A DNA stretch of 38,723 nt from Methylotenera sp. (lineage in GTDB: Bacteria > Pseudomonadota > Gammaproteobacteria > Burkholderiales > Methylophilaceae), in contig JABFQV010000014.1 of NCBI GenBank assembly GCA_013141495.1, positions 1-38,723 of the forward strand, given 5' to 3'. The first letter of the stretch is position 1. Each line of letters starts with the position of its first letter. Both the position numbers and the translations under genes were made by a program. The notes under the pieces are model-generated. The model saw nothing but the letters and a program-made list of their open reading frames with translations. It had not been told where the DNA came from and ran no database searches. Of this stretch, positions 28,273-36,386 are shown in pieces.

Positions 28273-29292
28273 TTGAACCGCTCACCCTATATTACCGATG
28301 CGCCAACTGTAAGCATTATTATGCTCAAGGTGTTGCTCGCGCTCGTGCCTGGCATTTTCGCCTACGCTTGGATTTACGGTGGTGGCATTATCATCACCTT
28401 AACCTTGGCAACAGTAACCGCCGTATTAGCTGAATCAGCCATGCTTAAACTACGTCAACGTCCTGTTAAACCGCATTTAATGGATTTAAGTGCTGTGGTC
28501 ACCGCGTGGCTACTGGCGCTGGCATTGCCGCCGCTGGCACCTTGGTGGTTAGTCGTTGTGGGTACATTATTTGCCATTATCATTGCCAAGCAACTTTACG
28601 GCGGACTGGGCTACAACCCTTTTAATCCTGCCATGATAGGCTATGCCGTGTTGCTAATTTCATTCCCGATTATCATGACAAAATGGCCAGCACCATTACT
28701 GTTGGCAGAAACAAAACTTGGATTTTTAGACCAACTACAATACATTTTCGGTCATATTTTACCGACCGGCGTTAAGGTAGATGCCGTGACATCGGCCACC
28801 CCGCTTGACTACTTAAAAACACAACGCATGCTCAACCATGAAATCTCCAGCATTACTCAAGCGCCCATATTTGGCGTACTAGGTGCAAAAGGCGGCGAAA
28901 TTGTCACCGGCGCCTATTTATTGGGTGGGTTATATTTGGTACAGCAACGCATTATCAGCTGGCATTTACCAACGGCATTTTTAGCGGCGCTAACGGCTAC
29001 TTCATTGGTATTTTATGCAGTAAACCCAGCGCACTATGCCAACCCGCTGTTTCATTTAATGAGCGGGGCATCGCTACTTTGTGCCTTTTTTATTATTACC
29101 GACCCGATTAGCGGCCCTACCACACCTAGAGGTAAGCTATACTTTGCCGCTGCGGCCGGTGTACTTACTTACTTGATCCGCACCTATGGTGGCTACCCGG
29201 ACGGCGTAGCCTTTGCGGTTTTAATCATGAACATGTTCGTTCCACTGCTTGATGCCCATACGCAGCCGCGCGTCTTTGGACATAAGCCGTAG
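28273..29292 (+). CDS. rnfD: Rnf complex subunit RnfD
   Basis: Membrane subunit, 339 residues, with about ten hydrophobic segments, carrying covalently bound FMN. The attachment threonine is T176 in DAVTSATPLDYL. Other signatures are PHLMDLSAVVTAWLLALALP and YGGLGYNPFNPAMIGYAVLL. Start is TTG at 28273, placed by an AGGTAA ribosome-binding site 6 nt upstream. It is followed by a 76-nt gap holding a small decayed tandem repeat before rnfG. Confidence 0.95.
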   Translation: MNRSPYITDAPTVSIIMLKVLLALVPGIFAYAWIYGGGIIITLTLATVTAVLAESAMLKLRQRPVKPHLMDLSAVVTAWLLALALPPLAPWWLVVVGTLFAIIIAKQLYGGLGYNPFNPAMIGYAVLLISFPIIMTKWPAPLLLAETKLGFLDQLQYIFGHILPTGVKVDAVTSATPLDYLKTQRMLNHEISSITQAPIFGVLGAKGGEIVTGAYLLGGLYLVQQRIISWHLPTAFLAALTATSLVFYAVNPAHYANPLFHLMSGASLLCAFFIITDPISGPTTPRGKLYFAAAAGVLTYLIRTYGGYPDGVAFAVLIMNMFVPLLDAHTQPRVFGHKP

Positions 29293-29368
29293 TTTGCGCA
29301 TAAAGCCATTAGGCTTGGACATAAAACCATTAATTTAGACATGTAAATTTAGGGTCACAACAATTAGC

Positions 29369-30079
29369 ATGACAGACACGCTCATCAAACACGCAATTAA
29401 AACAGCAGGTACCATGCTTGTATTTGCCTTAGTTGGCACCGCGCTACTTGCTTACGTATTTGAAGTGACCCGCACCCCCATTGAAAATAGCGAGGCCGAG
29501 GCGCGCATTGCCTTATTTAAGCAAATTTTGCCTGATGAAGCCTATTACAATGATGACGACGATGAAGCTCATGATAACCATTTGTTAAAAAACATCATTG
29601 AAATTGCACCAAATCCGCTACTAGGAAACAAAACGCCAACAAAAGCTTATCGTGCAAAACGTCACCACAAATATGAGGCCGTGATACTAGAAGCGATTGC
29701 GCACGATGGTTACAGTGGCGACATCAAGTTGCTGATTGCAATCCGCGCTGATGGTTCCATTAGCGGCGTACGTGTTTTAGCGCACAAAGAAACGCCGGGC
29801 TTGGGCGATTATATTGATATTACGCATAGCAACTGGATAAACCAATTCAATAATGAATCTTTAGCTAAAACGCCTGCCCAACAATGGCAGGTAAAAAAGG
29901 ATGGCGGTCAATTTGATTACATGGCAGGCGCCACTATTACGCCACGTGCGGTGGTCAAAGCCATTTTTAAAGCATTACAGTATTTTGAAGAAAATAAACA
30001 AGTAGTGTTTTTTGACGAAGGCGCTGACAAAAAAGAAATAAAACAAAAAGCGAAAGAAAAAAAGAAGCATAAGGACTAA
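29369..30079 (+). CDS. rnfG: Rnf complex subunit RnfG
   Basis: Subunit with a single N-terminal transmembrane helix (about 12-32) and a periplasmic FMN domain; 236 residues. FMN is attached through phosphothreonine in AGATIT (T191 likely). The region GVRVLAHKETPGLGDYID is family-typical. An acidic NDDDDE stretch near 61-66 and a strongly basic C-terminal tail (KKEIKQKAKEKKKHKD) are species-specific additions. rnfE starts 2 nt after its stop. Confidence 0.95.
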   Translation: MTDTLIKHAIKTAGTMLVFALVGTALLAYVFEVTRTPIENSEAEARIALFKQILPDEAYYNDDDDEAHDNHLLKNIIEIAPNPLLGNKTPTKAYRAKRHHKYEAVILEAIAHDGYSGDIKLLIAIRADGSISGVRVLAHKETPGLGDYIDITHSNWINQFNNESLAKTPAQQWQVKKDGGQFDYMAGATITPRAVVKAIFKALQYFEENKQVVFFDEGADKKEIKQKAKEKKKHKD

Positions 30080-30081
30080 TC

Positions 30082-30765
30082 ATGAGTATCTATAAAGACA
30101 TTACAATTAACGGTCTATGGAAGCAAAACCCAGGTGTGGTGCAGCTCTTGGGGCTATGCCCAACGCTTGCCGTGACCACAACCGCAGTAAACGGCTTAAG
30201 CCTAGGTCTTGCCACTGCATTAGTCATGGCGGCTTCTAACGGCTCTGTTTCACCTGTACGCAGATTCATCCCGAATGAAATTCGCGTCCCTGTGTTTATT
30301 CTAGTAATTGCGGCGTTGGTGACGGTGATTGACCTATCAATCAACGCTTTTGCACACCCGCTACATAAAGTATTGGGTATTTTTATTCCGCTGATTGTAG
30401 TGAATTGCATCGTGTTAGCGCGTGTGGAGTCATTTGCAGCTAAAAATGCACCTGTGCCGTCCATACTAGATGGCTTCATGATGGGCTTGGGGCTTACTTT
30501 AGTGCTTGGGTTGCTGGGTGCTATGCGTGAAATTATTGGTAAAGGCTCGCTATTTTCTGGGCTGGATTTAGTATTCGGTCCTGCTGCCAAGCAGTTTGTA
30601 TTAACCATTATCCCTGATTATCACGGGTTTTTATTAGCAGTATTGCCTCCTGGCGCGTTTTTGGGGTTAGGCATCTTAATTGCTGCACGGAATTGGATCG
30701 AAATTAGAAAAGCTGCCAAAACCAATGTACCGACGCCGCAACTCGAACCTGCGCTAAGCCATTAG
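30082..30765 (+). CDS. rnfE: Rnf complex subunit RnfE
   Basis: Integral membrane subunit paralogous to RnfA, 227 residues, six helices; together they form the central intramembrane unit. Motifs are NGLWKQNPGVVQLLGLCPTLAVTT (conserved Cys), FIPLIVVNCIVLARVESFAAKN, with the second conserved Cys, and FLGLGILIAARNWIE at the C-terminus. It is followed 65 nt later by nth, as in E. coli rsxE-nth. Confidence 0.96.
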   Translation: MSIYKDITINGLWKQNPGVVQLLGLCPTLAVTTTAVNGLSLGLATALVMAASNGSVSPVRRFIPNEIRVPVFILVIAALVTVIDLSINAFAHPLHKVLGIFIPLIVVNCIVLARVESFAAKNAPVPSILDGFMMGLGLTLVLGLLGAMREIIGKGSLFSGLDLVFGPAAKQFVLTIIPDYHGFLLAVLPPGAFLGLGILIAARNWIEIRKAAKTNVPTPQLEPALSH

Positions 30766-30830
30766 CTTCCGCATAGACTGCTTTAAGATGCTCACTCATC
30801 ATCCTTTGCGGGACAGCTCTGAGGTCGCGC

Positions 30831-31496
30831 ATGAACGCTAAAAAACGCTTTGAAATTTTTAAGCGCTTAAGCATCGCTATCCCCGACCCTGCAACTGAAC
30901 TCAAACATAACAGCACGTTTGAGTTATTGATTGCCGTAATATTATCGGCGCAGGCGACGGATAAAAGCGTTAACCTAGCCACAGATAAGTTATTCGCCAC
31001 GGCCAATACACCTGAAGCAATCTTGGCGCTGGGTATAGATGGTTTAGAGCGCTACATTAAAACCATAGGCTTATATCACTCAAAAGCTAAGAACGTGCTC
31101 GCGACCTGCCAAATGCTCATCACACAGCACCAATCACAAGTACCCAATACTCGGTTAGCCTTAGAAGCGTTGCCGGGCGTAGGCCGTAAGACGGCTAATG
31201 TCATTTTAAATACAGCGTTTGGCGAACCGACGATTGCTGTGGATACCCATTTATTTCGATTAGGCAACCGTATTAAGTTAGCGCCCGGTAAAACAGTGTT
31301 GGAAGTTGAGAAGCAATATCTAAAAACCATTCCGCCAGCGTTTATGCAAGATGCCCATCACCTGCTCATTTTGCATGGGCGTTATACCTGCACCGCTATT
31401 AAGCCCAAATGTGCCCAATGTTGCATTGAAGACCTATGCGAATATCAGGCAAAAGAATACGCACCACCAAAACCTAAGCAAAAAAATCAGTCATGA
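30831..31496 (+). CDS. nth: Endonuclease III (DNA glycosylase/AP lyase)
   Basis: Base-excision repair enzyme that removes oxidised pyrimidines. 221 residues, the standard size. Helix-hairpin-helix LPGVGRKTANV carries catalytic K120, and D138 lies in IAVDTHLFRLGNR. The 4Fe-4S cluster Cys are 187, 194, 197 and 203 (C-x6-C-x2-C-x5-C), the same numbering as in E. coli Nth. The stop overlaps the start of the FIST gene by four bases. Confidence 0.97.
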   Translation: MNAKKRFEIFKRLSIAIPDPATELKHNSTFELLIAVILSAQATDKSVNLATDKLFATANTPEAILALGIDGLERYIKTIGLYHSKAKNVLATCQMLITQHQSQVPNTRLALEALPGVGRKTANVILNTAFGEPTIAVDTHLFRLGNRIKLAPGKTVLEVEKQYLKTIPPAFMQDAHHLLILHGRYTCTAIKPKCAQCCIEDLCEYQAKEYAPPKPKQKNQS

Positions 31497-32584
31497 AAGT
31501 TGCAACCAGCATTGTATTAGGACGTGAAGCCAAACCTGAACTTGCAGCTGAGGCTGTCACCAACGCTATGCGCAAGGCTGGCATTACTGTTGCAAACAGC
31601 GTGCTACTGTTACTCACCTCGGAATTTGCCAGCAACCCACAGGCCGCGATTAAAGCCGCAGCAAGCGCTGCCAGTTGCACTCAGGTGATGGGTTGTTCCG
31701 CGACTGGTATTTTCACCGAAGACGACTGGGTGCTAGATGCGCCAGCTGCGGCTGCCATGGTATTTGGCGATGATGTTACCTTGCAACTCGCAAGACAGAA
31801 CCACGCACGGCAACCATTACTTACGCTCTCCGCTCCCAATGCAATTAACAGCACATGGCTTAATAATGACATTGCGCGCTTTGGTGGTGTATCGGGTGAT
31901 GCGATAGGTCAAGGTCCATTTTCTGTATGGCAAAATGCCAAAGGTGAAGTTGCCGGTTATGTTGAGGCGTTTTTTTCTGGCGTCAATATCGTGACAGAGG
32001 CGTCGCATGGCTTACTGCAGCTCACGCAGCCTAAAAAAATTCAACAAGTCGATGAATTTGATATTCTGTTGTTAGATCGTCATACCAGCCCTTTTTCCAG
32101 CTTAAAGAAAGCTTGGAAAGCACATAGCAAAAGCAATGAACCTGTGCCTTTGCACTTGGTGATGGCTATATATGCGGAGAGTGCCAAGGCTATAAAACAA
32201 GGTGAATACAACCAAACCACAGTGATTAGCTATGATGAAACCAATGGCAATATCATGCTTGCCCAGCCACTTAAACCTGGGCAATATATCAGCTGGGGCC
32301 TGCGTGACACTACCGCCGCTATTGCAGACATGACACACATGACGCATCGCTTGACTGAAAAATTAGGGTGCCAGCCCGACTTTGCTTTATTGTTTTCTTG
32401 CTTAGGGCGCGGCCCCTATTTTTATGCGGGAACGGACCAAGACTTAAAAGTAATTACGCAACAATTTCCACGGATGCCGCTATTGGGTTTTTATGGCAAC
32501 GGCGAAATCGCCTCCATTAATGGGATCAATCAACTGCTTCCCTATTCAGCAGTGCTATCTTTATTTAGCGCAAAAACAGATTAA
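31493..32584 (+). CDS. FIST-domain sensory protein
   Basis: A 363-residue protein with a FIST N-terminal domain (about 15-200, LTSEFASNPQAAIKAAASAA and VMGCSATGIF) and a FIST C-terminal domain (about 205-340, LFSCLGRGPYFYAGTDQDL and LLGFYGNGEIASING). FIST proteins are thought to bind small ligands such as amino acids and to act in signal transduction. There is no transmembrane segment and no fused output domain, so this is a stand-alone, probably cytosolic member. It is translationally coupled to nth by a 4-nt overlap, an arrangement also seen in related betaproteobacteria. Confidence 0.85.
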   Translation: MKVATSIVLGREAKPELAAEAVTNAMRKAGITVANSVLLLLTSEFASNPQAAIKAAASAASCTQVMGCSATGIFTEDDWVLDAPAAAAMVFGDDVTLQLARQNHARQPLLTLSAPNAINSTWLNNDIARFGGVSGDAIGQGPFSVWQNAKGEVAGYVEAFFSGVNIVTEASHGLLQLTQPKKIQQVDEFDILLLDRHTSPFSSLKKAWKAHSKSNEPVPLHLVMAIYAESAKAIKQGEYNQTTVISYDETNGNIMLAQPLKPGQYISWGLRDTTAAIADMTHMTHRLTEKLGCQPDFALLFSCLGRGPYFYAGTDQDLKVITQQFPRMPLLGFYGNGEIASINGINQLLPYSAVLSLFSAKTD

Positions 32585-32598
32585 ATATAGAAACCATC

Positions 32599-33039
32599 AT
32601 GAGTTTATACAACCCAAGCCGCGACCAAGCCCGTCAGTTTTTATTTGATGCATGGGCTAAATTTAAACAAAATGCGCCGTTATCGGATTTAGAAAAAATA
32701 GCAGTCGAAGTGATGCAGATGCATCCTGAATATCACTCTATATTGGAGGCGCCAAAGCGCTACATGCAGCAGCAATACTTTCCAGAAATGGGCGAAACTA
32801 ACCCGTTTTTACATTTGAGCCTACATTTATCCGTCATTGAACAGATCAGCATCAACCAACCGATTGGCATCACACAAGTTTATGCTACATTACAGAAAAA
32901 ACACGATGACAAACATATGGCACAGCATGATTTATTAGAATGCCTTGCCGAAACCATTTGGCAGGCACAGCGTAACAATACACCTTTAGATTCAGTGCAT
33001 TACCTTAGCTTGCTAAATCAGAGAGCCGGGCAAGCTTAA
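32599..33039 (+). CDS. DUF1841 family protein
   Basis: A 146-residue soluble protein of the DUF1841 family, common in betaproteobacteria and of unknown function. Recognised by SRDQARQFLFDAWAKF near the N-terminus, ALEKIAVEVMQMHPEYH-like text (here LEKIAVEVMQMHPEYHSIL), and NPFLHLSLHLSVIEQISINQP in the middle. It is mostly helical with several conserved His in the middle region (HLSLHLS), which might bind metal, but this is speculation. It starts 14 nt after the FIST gene, and its stop overlaps the sigma factor start by one base. Confidence 0.85.
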   Translation: MSLYNPSRDQARQFLFDAWAKFKQNAPLSDLEKIAVEVMQMHPEYHSILEAPKRYMQQQYFPEMGETNPFLHLSLHLSVIEQISINQPIGITQVYATLQKKHDDKHMAQHDLLECLAETIWQAQRNNTPLDSVHYLSLLNQRAGQA

Positions 33040-33596
33040 TGGTGGATAATGTAAATAACTGGCTGAACGATCATGGCGATTATTTATATCGCTTTGCCTT
33101 AGCCAGATTGCGCGACCCGCACTTAGCTGAAGATGCTGTACAAGAAACCATGTTAGCCGCCATTAAAAGTAATAGTTTTAAAGGTGATTCATCTGCACGT
33201 ACCTGGCTCACCGGCATACTCAAACATAAAATCATAGACCTGCAACGTAAACAGTTTCGTGAGCAGCCAATCTCGGATTTAATTGACTTGGATGCAAGTG
33301 ACACCAGCATGGATGATTTTTTTGACCAATCGGGTCACTGGCTTGATAAACCACAAACATTCAACATGCCGGATAACACATTGGAACAAAAACAATTTTT
33401 GGGTGTTCTAGACACCTGCATGAATAAATTACCTAAAAAATTAAAAGCTATTTTCATGTTGCGTGATGTGCATGAAACCGACAATGAAATCATTTGTAAG
33501 GAGCTCGATATCACTGCGACCAATGCTTGGGTGATGTTGTATCGCGCTCGGATGGGGTTAAGAAAGTGCTTGGAATTGAATTGGACTGGCGCATGA
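33039..33596 (+). CDS. ECF-type RNA polymerase sigma factor
   Basis: A 185-residue group-4 sigma factor. Sigma-2 region about 10-75 (LYRFALARLRDPHLAEDAVQ, and FKGDSSARTWLTGILKHKII). A linker of about 45 residues contains Asp/Ser-rich DASDTSMDDFF. Sigma-4 region about 125-180 (MNKLPKKLKAIFMLRDVHE, ICKELDITATNAWVMLYRAR). The next gene encodes a zinc-finger anti-sigma factor, the normal ECF partner. The hvfABC-like cassette follows, making it the likely regulatory target, in line with sigma/anti-sigma pairs beside related metallophore operons. Start overlaps the DUF1841 stop. Confidence 0.93.
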   Translation: MVDNVNNWLNDHGDYLYRFALARLRDPHLAEDAVQETMLAAIKSNSFKGDSSARTWLTGILKHKIIDLQRKQFREQPISDLIDLDASDTSMDDFFDQSGHWLDKPQTFNMPDNTLEQKQFLGVLDTCMNKLPKKLKAIFMLRDVHETDNEIICKELDITATNAWVMLYRARMGLRKCLELNWTGA

Positions 33597-33614
33597 AAAG
33601 TGGAATAAAACTAT

Positions 33615-33863
33615 ATGCTGACATGTAAACAAGCCAGCCAACTCGTTTCGCAATCCTTAGATCGTCCATTATCTTGGCGTGAACTTGTGCAATTAAGGTT
33701 TCATCTTTTAATTTGTAATGCTTGCCGACACTTTAAGCAACAGTTAAATCAGTTGCTTATTGCTATAGAGCAACTTAAAAATGAAACTGTGCTTGACCAA
33801 ACGATACAGCTCTCGACAGATGCAAAAACAAAAATTTTGCAGGTGATTGAATCAAACCCATAG
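33615..33863 (+). CDS. Zinc-finger (zf-HC2) anti-sigma factor
   Basis: An 82-residue cytosolic protein with the HC2 zinc-binding signature: Cys4 in MLTCKQASQ, then FHLLICNACRHF (H-x3-C-x2-C), about 30-41. The zf-HC2 fold is typical of ZAS-type anti-sigma factors that release their sigma on redox or metal stress. There is no transmembrane helix, so it is a soluble sensor. It lies 18 nt after the sigma factor and 35 nt before hvfA. A thiol/zinc-based sensor matches the presumed copper-stress role of the downstream genes, but this is inference. Confidence 0.88.
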   Translation: MLTCKQASQLVSQSLDRPLSWRELVQLRFHLLICNACRHFKQQLNQLLIAIEQLKNETVLDQTIQLSTDAKTKILQVIESNP

Positions 33864-33898
33864 TTGATTAAATTTTAATAATTTTGAAAGGATTTACC

Positions 33899-34261
33899 AT
33901 GAACAACACACAAAAAACCATCGCACTTGCTATCGGCGGTGCATTTGCATTGTCTTTAGCGGCAACCACAGCTAGTGCCGCAGAAAACCCGTTTGCAGTT
34001 AAATCACTCTCTTCAGGCTATCAAGTAGCGGATGCAAAGGATACTAAAGCTACTGATGGCAAATGCGGTGCGGGTAAATGTGGTGCCAGCATGAAAAAAG
34101 CAGATAAAGCTAAAGAAGGCGCATGCTCAGCTAAAAAAGCTAAAGAAGGTGCTTGCAACGCCGAGAAAAAAACAGATGCTAGCGCTACAGATAAGGCGAA
34201 GGAAGGCGCATGCTCCGCTGAAAAGATGAAAGAAGGTTCATGCAGCGCTGAGAAAAAATAA
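33899..34261 (+). CDS. hvfA: HvfA-like secreted Cys-repeat RiPP metallophore precursor
   Basis: A 120-residue exported precursor peptide. The Sec signal (about 1-27) ends in TTASA. The N-terminal mature segment contains NPFAVKSLSSGYQVADA, characteristic of HvfA-type precursors. Six cysteines follow: C56 and C61 in DGKCGAGKCG, then C76, C86, C105 and C115 in KEGACSA, KEGACNA, KEGACSA and KEGSCSA repeats. In the studied HvfA family, EGKCG cysteines are converted to oxazolone/thioamide groups that bind Cu(I). Here only the first region resembles that motif; the other four are variants. Start is ATG 33899 with GAAAGG upstream; a TTG 15 nt earlier was rejected. Followed by hvfB and hvfC. Confidence 0.88.
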   Translation: MNNTQKTIALAIGGAFALSLAATTASAAENPFAVKSLSSGYQVADAKDTKATDGKCGAGKCGASMKKADKAKEGACSAKKAKEGACNAEKKTDASATDKAKEGACSAEKMKEGSCSAEKK

Positions 34262-34273
34262 GCTTAGTTAGCG

Positions 34274-35134
34274 ATGGCATCCATCAGCCAAATACAAGGT
34301 GTTGGTCTGGGATTAAAGCGCGAGCTCATACCCCAGATTCAATCGCTTTATGGGCAACCTGAAATTGCCAATATCAATTTTGTTGAAATTGCACCTGAGA
34401 ACTGGATCGGGGTTGGCGGTAAATCAGCAAAGCAACTAGATTGGTTTGTTGAACGTTATCCCATCATTTGCCATGGCTTATGTTTATCACTGGGCGGCCT
34501 CGCGCCACTCAATACTGACTTTTTGCAACAAGTTAAAAGCTTTCTGCATCAGTATCAGATCCCCGTTTATACCGAGCATTTAAGTTATTGCACTGACGGC
34601 TACAAAGGCGGGCAAGGCTATTTGTATGACCTATTACCCATTCCATTTACTGAAGAAGCGGTACACTACGTCGCTAAACGCATCCGTCAAACGCAAGATA
34701 TTTTAGGTCAGCGCATAGGCGTTGAAAACGCCTCATTTTATGCCGCAGCACCGGTGTCTGAAATGAGCGAACTTGCATTTATCAACGCCGTATTAGATGA
34801 AGCTGATTGCTTACTGCACCTAGACATCAATAACATTTACGTCAATAGTGTTAATTTTAACTTTGACCCGCATGCGTTTTTACGTAGCATCCCGAGTGAG
34901 CGAATTATCTACAGCCACGTTGCTGGGCATTACCAGCAAACGCCAAAATTACTGGTAGATACACACGGTGAAGACATCATTGACCCGGTATGGGCTTTGC
35001 TTGAGGATGCCTATCAACTATTTGGCGCATTCCCTACCCTGCTAGAGCGGGACACTAATATCCCGCCTTTGAATATTCTAATGAATGAAGTCAATAAAAT
35101 TGCACAGTTACAGCGCAATCAACAAACGTCATGA
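34274..35134 (+). CDS. hvfB: DUF692/MNIO-family iron-dependent peptide-modifying enzyme (HvfB/BufB-type)
   Basis: A 286-residue multinuclear non-heme iron-dependent oxidative (MNIO, DUF692, MbnB-like) enzyme that modifies cysteines of the adjacent precursor with its DUF2063 partner. TIM-barrel signatures with candidate metal ligands: FVEIAPENWIG (E42), IICHGLCLSLGG (H68), VYTEHLSYC (E101/H102), GVENASFYA (E151), LHLDINNIYVNSVNF (D184), IIYSHVAGHY (H215, H219), VDTHGEDIIDP (D229, H231) and LLERDTNIPPL. It starts 12 nt after hvfA; its stop overlaps hvfC by four bases, indicating a single transcript with coupled translation. Confidence 0.92.
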   Translation: MASISQIQGVGLGLKRELIPQIQSLYGQPEIANINFVEIAPENWIGVGGKSAKQLDWFVERYPIICHGLCLSLGGLAPLNTDFLQQVKSFLHQYQIPVYTEHLSYCTDGYKGGQGYLYDLLPIPFTEEAVHYVAKRIRQTQDILGQRIGVENASFYAAAPVSEMSELAFINAVLDEADCLLHLDINNIYVNSVNFNFDPHAFLRSIPSERIIYSHVAGHYQQTPKLLVDTHGEDIIDPVWALLEDAYQLFGAFPTLLERDTNIPPLNILMNEVNKIAQLQRNQQTS

Positions 35135-35931
35135 ATACAGACAATTTACCCAGCTTTCAACGTTACCAATTAGCATTTACTGCACACATTCGCGACCCGC
35201 TACATCAGCCTCGCCCTCAAGGGGTTGCTGCTAGTGGCATGGCTGTCTATAAAGAAATTGTGTTTAACAATCTATTTGCCTCAGTATCTGCGTGCTTTCC
35301 CGTTGCGCAAAAAGTAATCGGCAAGCGCGCATGGCTAAATTTAACCCGAGCCTTTTTGCGAGAACACGCTGCAAATACGCCAATCTTTAGACAAATTCCT
35401 GAAGAGTTTTTAAGTTTCTTAGCTGACTCAACCTCAACTAGACCACTTTTATTACCTCCCTACCTGCTAAGCCTTTGCCATTATGAATGGATAGAACTAC
35501 TGGTCGCATCAATCGAGGCGCCAAAACTAGATGATGAAGCAATTAACCGGCAGGGCGATTTACTCACTGAGCAGCCAGTTTTTACACCTACTATGCAGTT
35601 GCTGAGTTATGACTACGCCGTACATGAAATTTCGCCGCGTAACAAACCTAAACAGCAGCAAAGCACACAACTTCTGGTGTACCGTAACATTGAAGACGAA
35701 GTAAAATTCATAGCGGTCAATTCAATCACCTTTAGATTATTGTCACTATTAAAGCAAAATAAAAGCACAGGTAAGCAAGCACTCACACTGATTGCCGATG
35801 ATATGCATACAGACTCCCCTGAAAAAATAATTCAATTTGGTCTGCAAGCTTTAGAAGATCTAAAAAACTTAGGTGTGATTATTGGCACGCTTAAACCTAA
35901 ATCGCCCCCTGATAAAAAGCTGATAAGCTAG
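35131..35931 (+). CDS. hvfC: DUF2063 partner protein of the MNIO enzyme (HvfC/BufC-type)
   Basis: A 266-residue protein with an N-terminal DUF2063 domain (about 8-100; FQRYQLAFTAHIRDPLHQPR, and MAVYKEIVFNNLFASVSACF, a characteristic region) and a C-terminal winged-helix-like region (about 205-255). DUF2063 proteins recognise the precursor leader and deliver it to the DUF692 enzyme. Start overlaps the hvfB stop (ATGA). No DoxX-type gene, the frequent fourth member of these operons, follows. The next gene is a small unrelated ORF at 36032. Confidence 0.9.
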   Translation: MNTDNLPSFQRYQLAFTAHIRDPLHQPRPQGVAASGMAVYKEIVFNNLFASVSACFPVAQKVIGKRAWLNLTRAFLREHAANTPIFRQIPEEFLSFLADSTSTRPLLLPPYLLSLCHYEWIELLVASIEAPKLDDEAINRQGDLLTEQPVFTPTMQLLSYDYAVHEISPRNKPKQQQSTQLLVYRNIEDEVKFIAVNSITFRLLSLLKQNKSTGKQALTLIADDMHTDSPEKIIQFGLQALEDLKNLGVIIGTLKPKSPPDKKLIS

Positions 35932-36031
35932 CGTTAAACACAGCGGCCACCAGAGCCTCATCGAGCTGCCGCCCCATGAAACTAAAATGACCCAGCTCGG
36001 TTTAAATTTACCAGTTGATGAGAAGGTAGTG

Positions 36032-36199
36032 ATGAGTTACACCTGTAAGATGAAAGTTTGCTATGCCGCATCTGATCTCAATAGCAAATGTAACAGACAT
36101 AAAAAAGGGCGCTTTAATCAAGCGCTCAGTTTTATACAGGTTTGGTGCGCCAAAGATGATGAAGGTGGGCACTGGATAGATACCGTTTCACTGTATTGA
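36032..36199 (+). CDS. Small hypothetical protein with four cysteines
   Basis: The frame is open from ATG 35987, but the better start is ATG 36032 with a strong AGAAGG site 5 nt upstream, giving about 55 residues beginning MSYTCKMKVCYAASD. Four cysteines (spaced C-x4-C-x9-C-x18-C), several basic residues (KCNRHKKGRF) and a hydrophobic FIQVWCA segment. No signal peptide and no family recognised. It sits about 100 nt downstream of hvfC on the same strand. It could be a metal-binding or zinc-ribbon-like peptide, but this is speculative. Confidence 0.5.
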   Translation: MSYTCKMKVCYAASDLNSKCNRHKKGRFNQALSFIQVWCAKDDEGGHWIDTVSLY

Positions 36200-36386
36200 A
36201 CAGCAAATGACATTCAACAGCAGACATAAGAAAATCAAGGGTAATCGGTTGCTTAATCCCAAAGCGGACGGTCAGTTTTTATAGGCAATTGAGTGCCATC
36301 GGCCCATAGCGGACATTTGTTAAATAATATTACATTCTTTAGTAAAGTTATTTTAGTTTCGTTTGGAGATTTATTCTTAGGGTTAT

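Noticed and set aside
36240-36310. Possible gene remnant with AGCGGAC repeats between the small ORF and the PCu(A)C gene
   Set aside because: Two AGCGGAC copies only, no frame of useful length on either strand.
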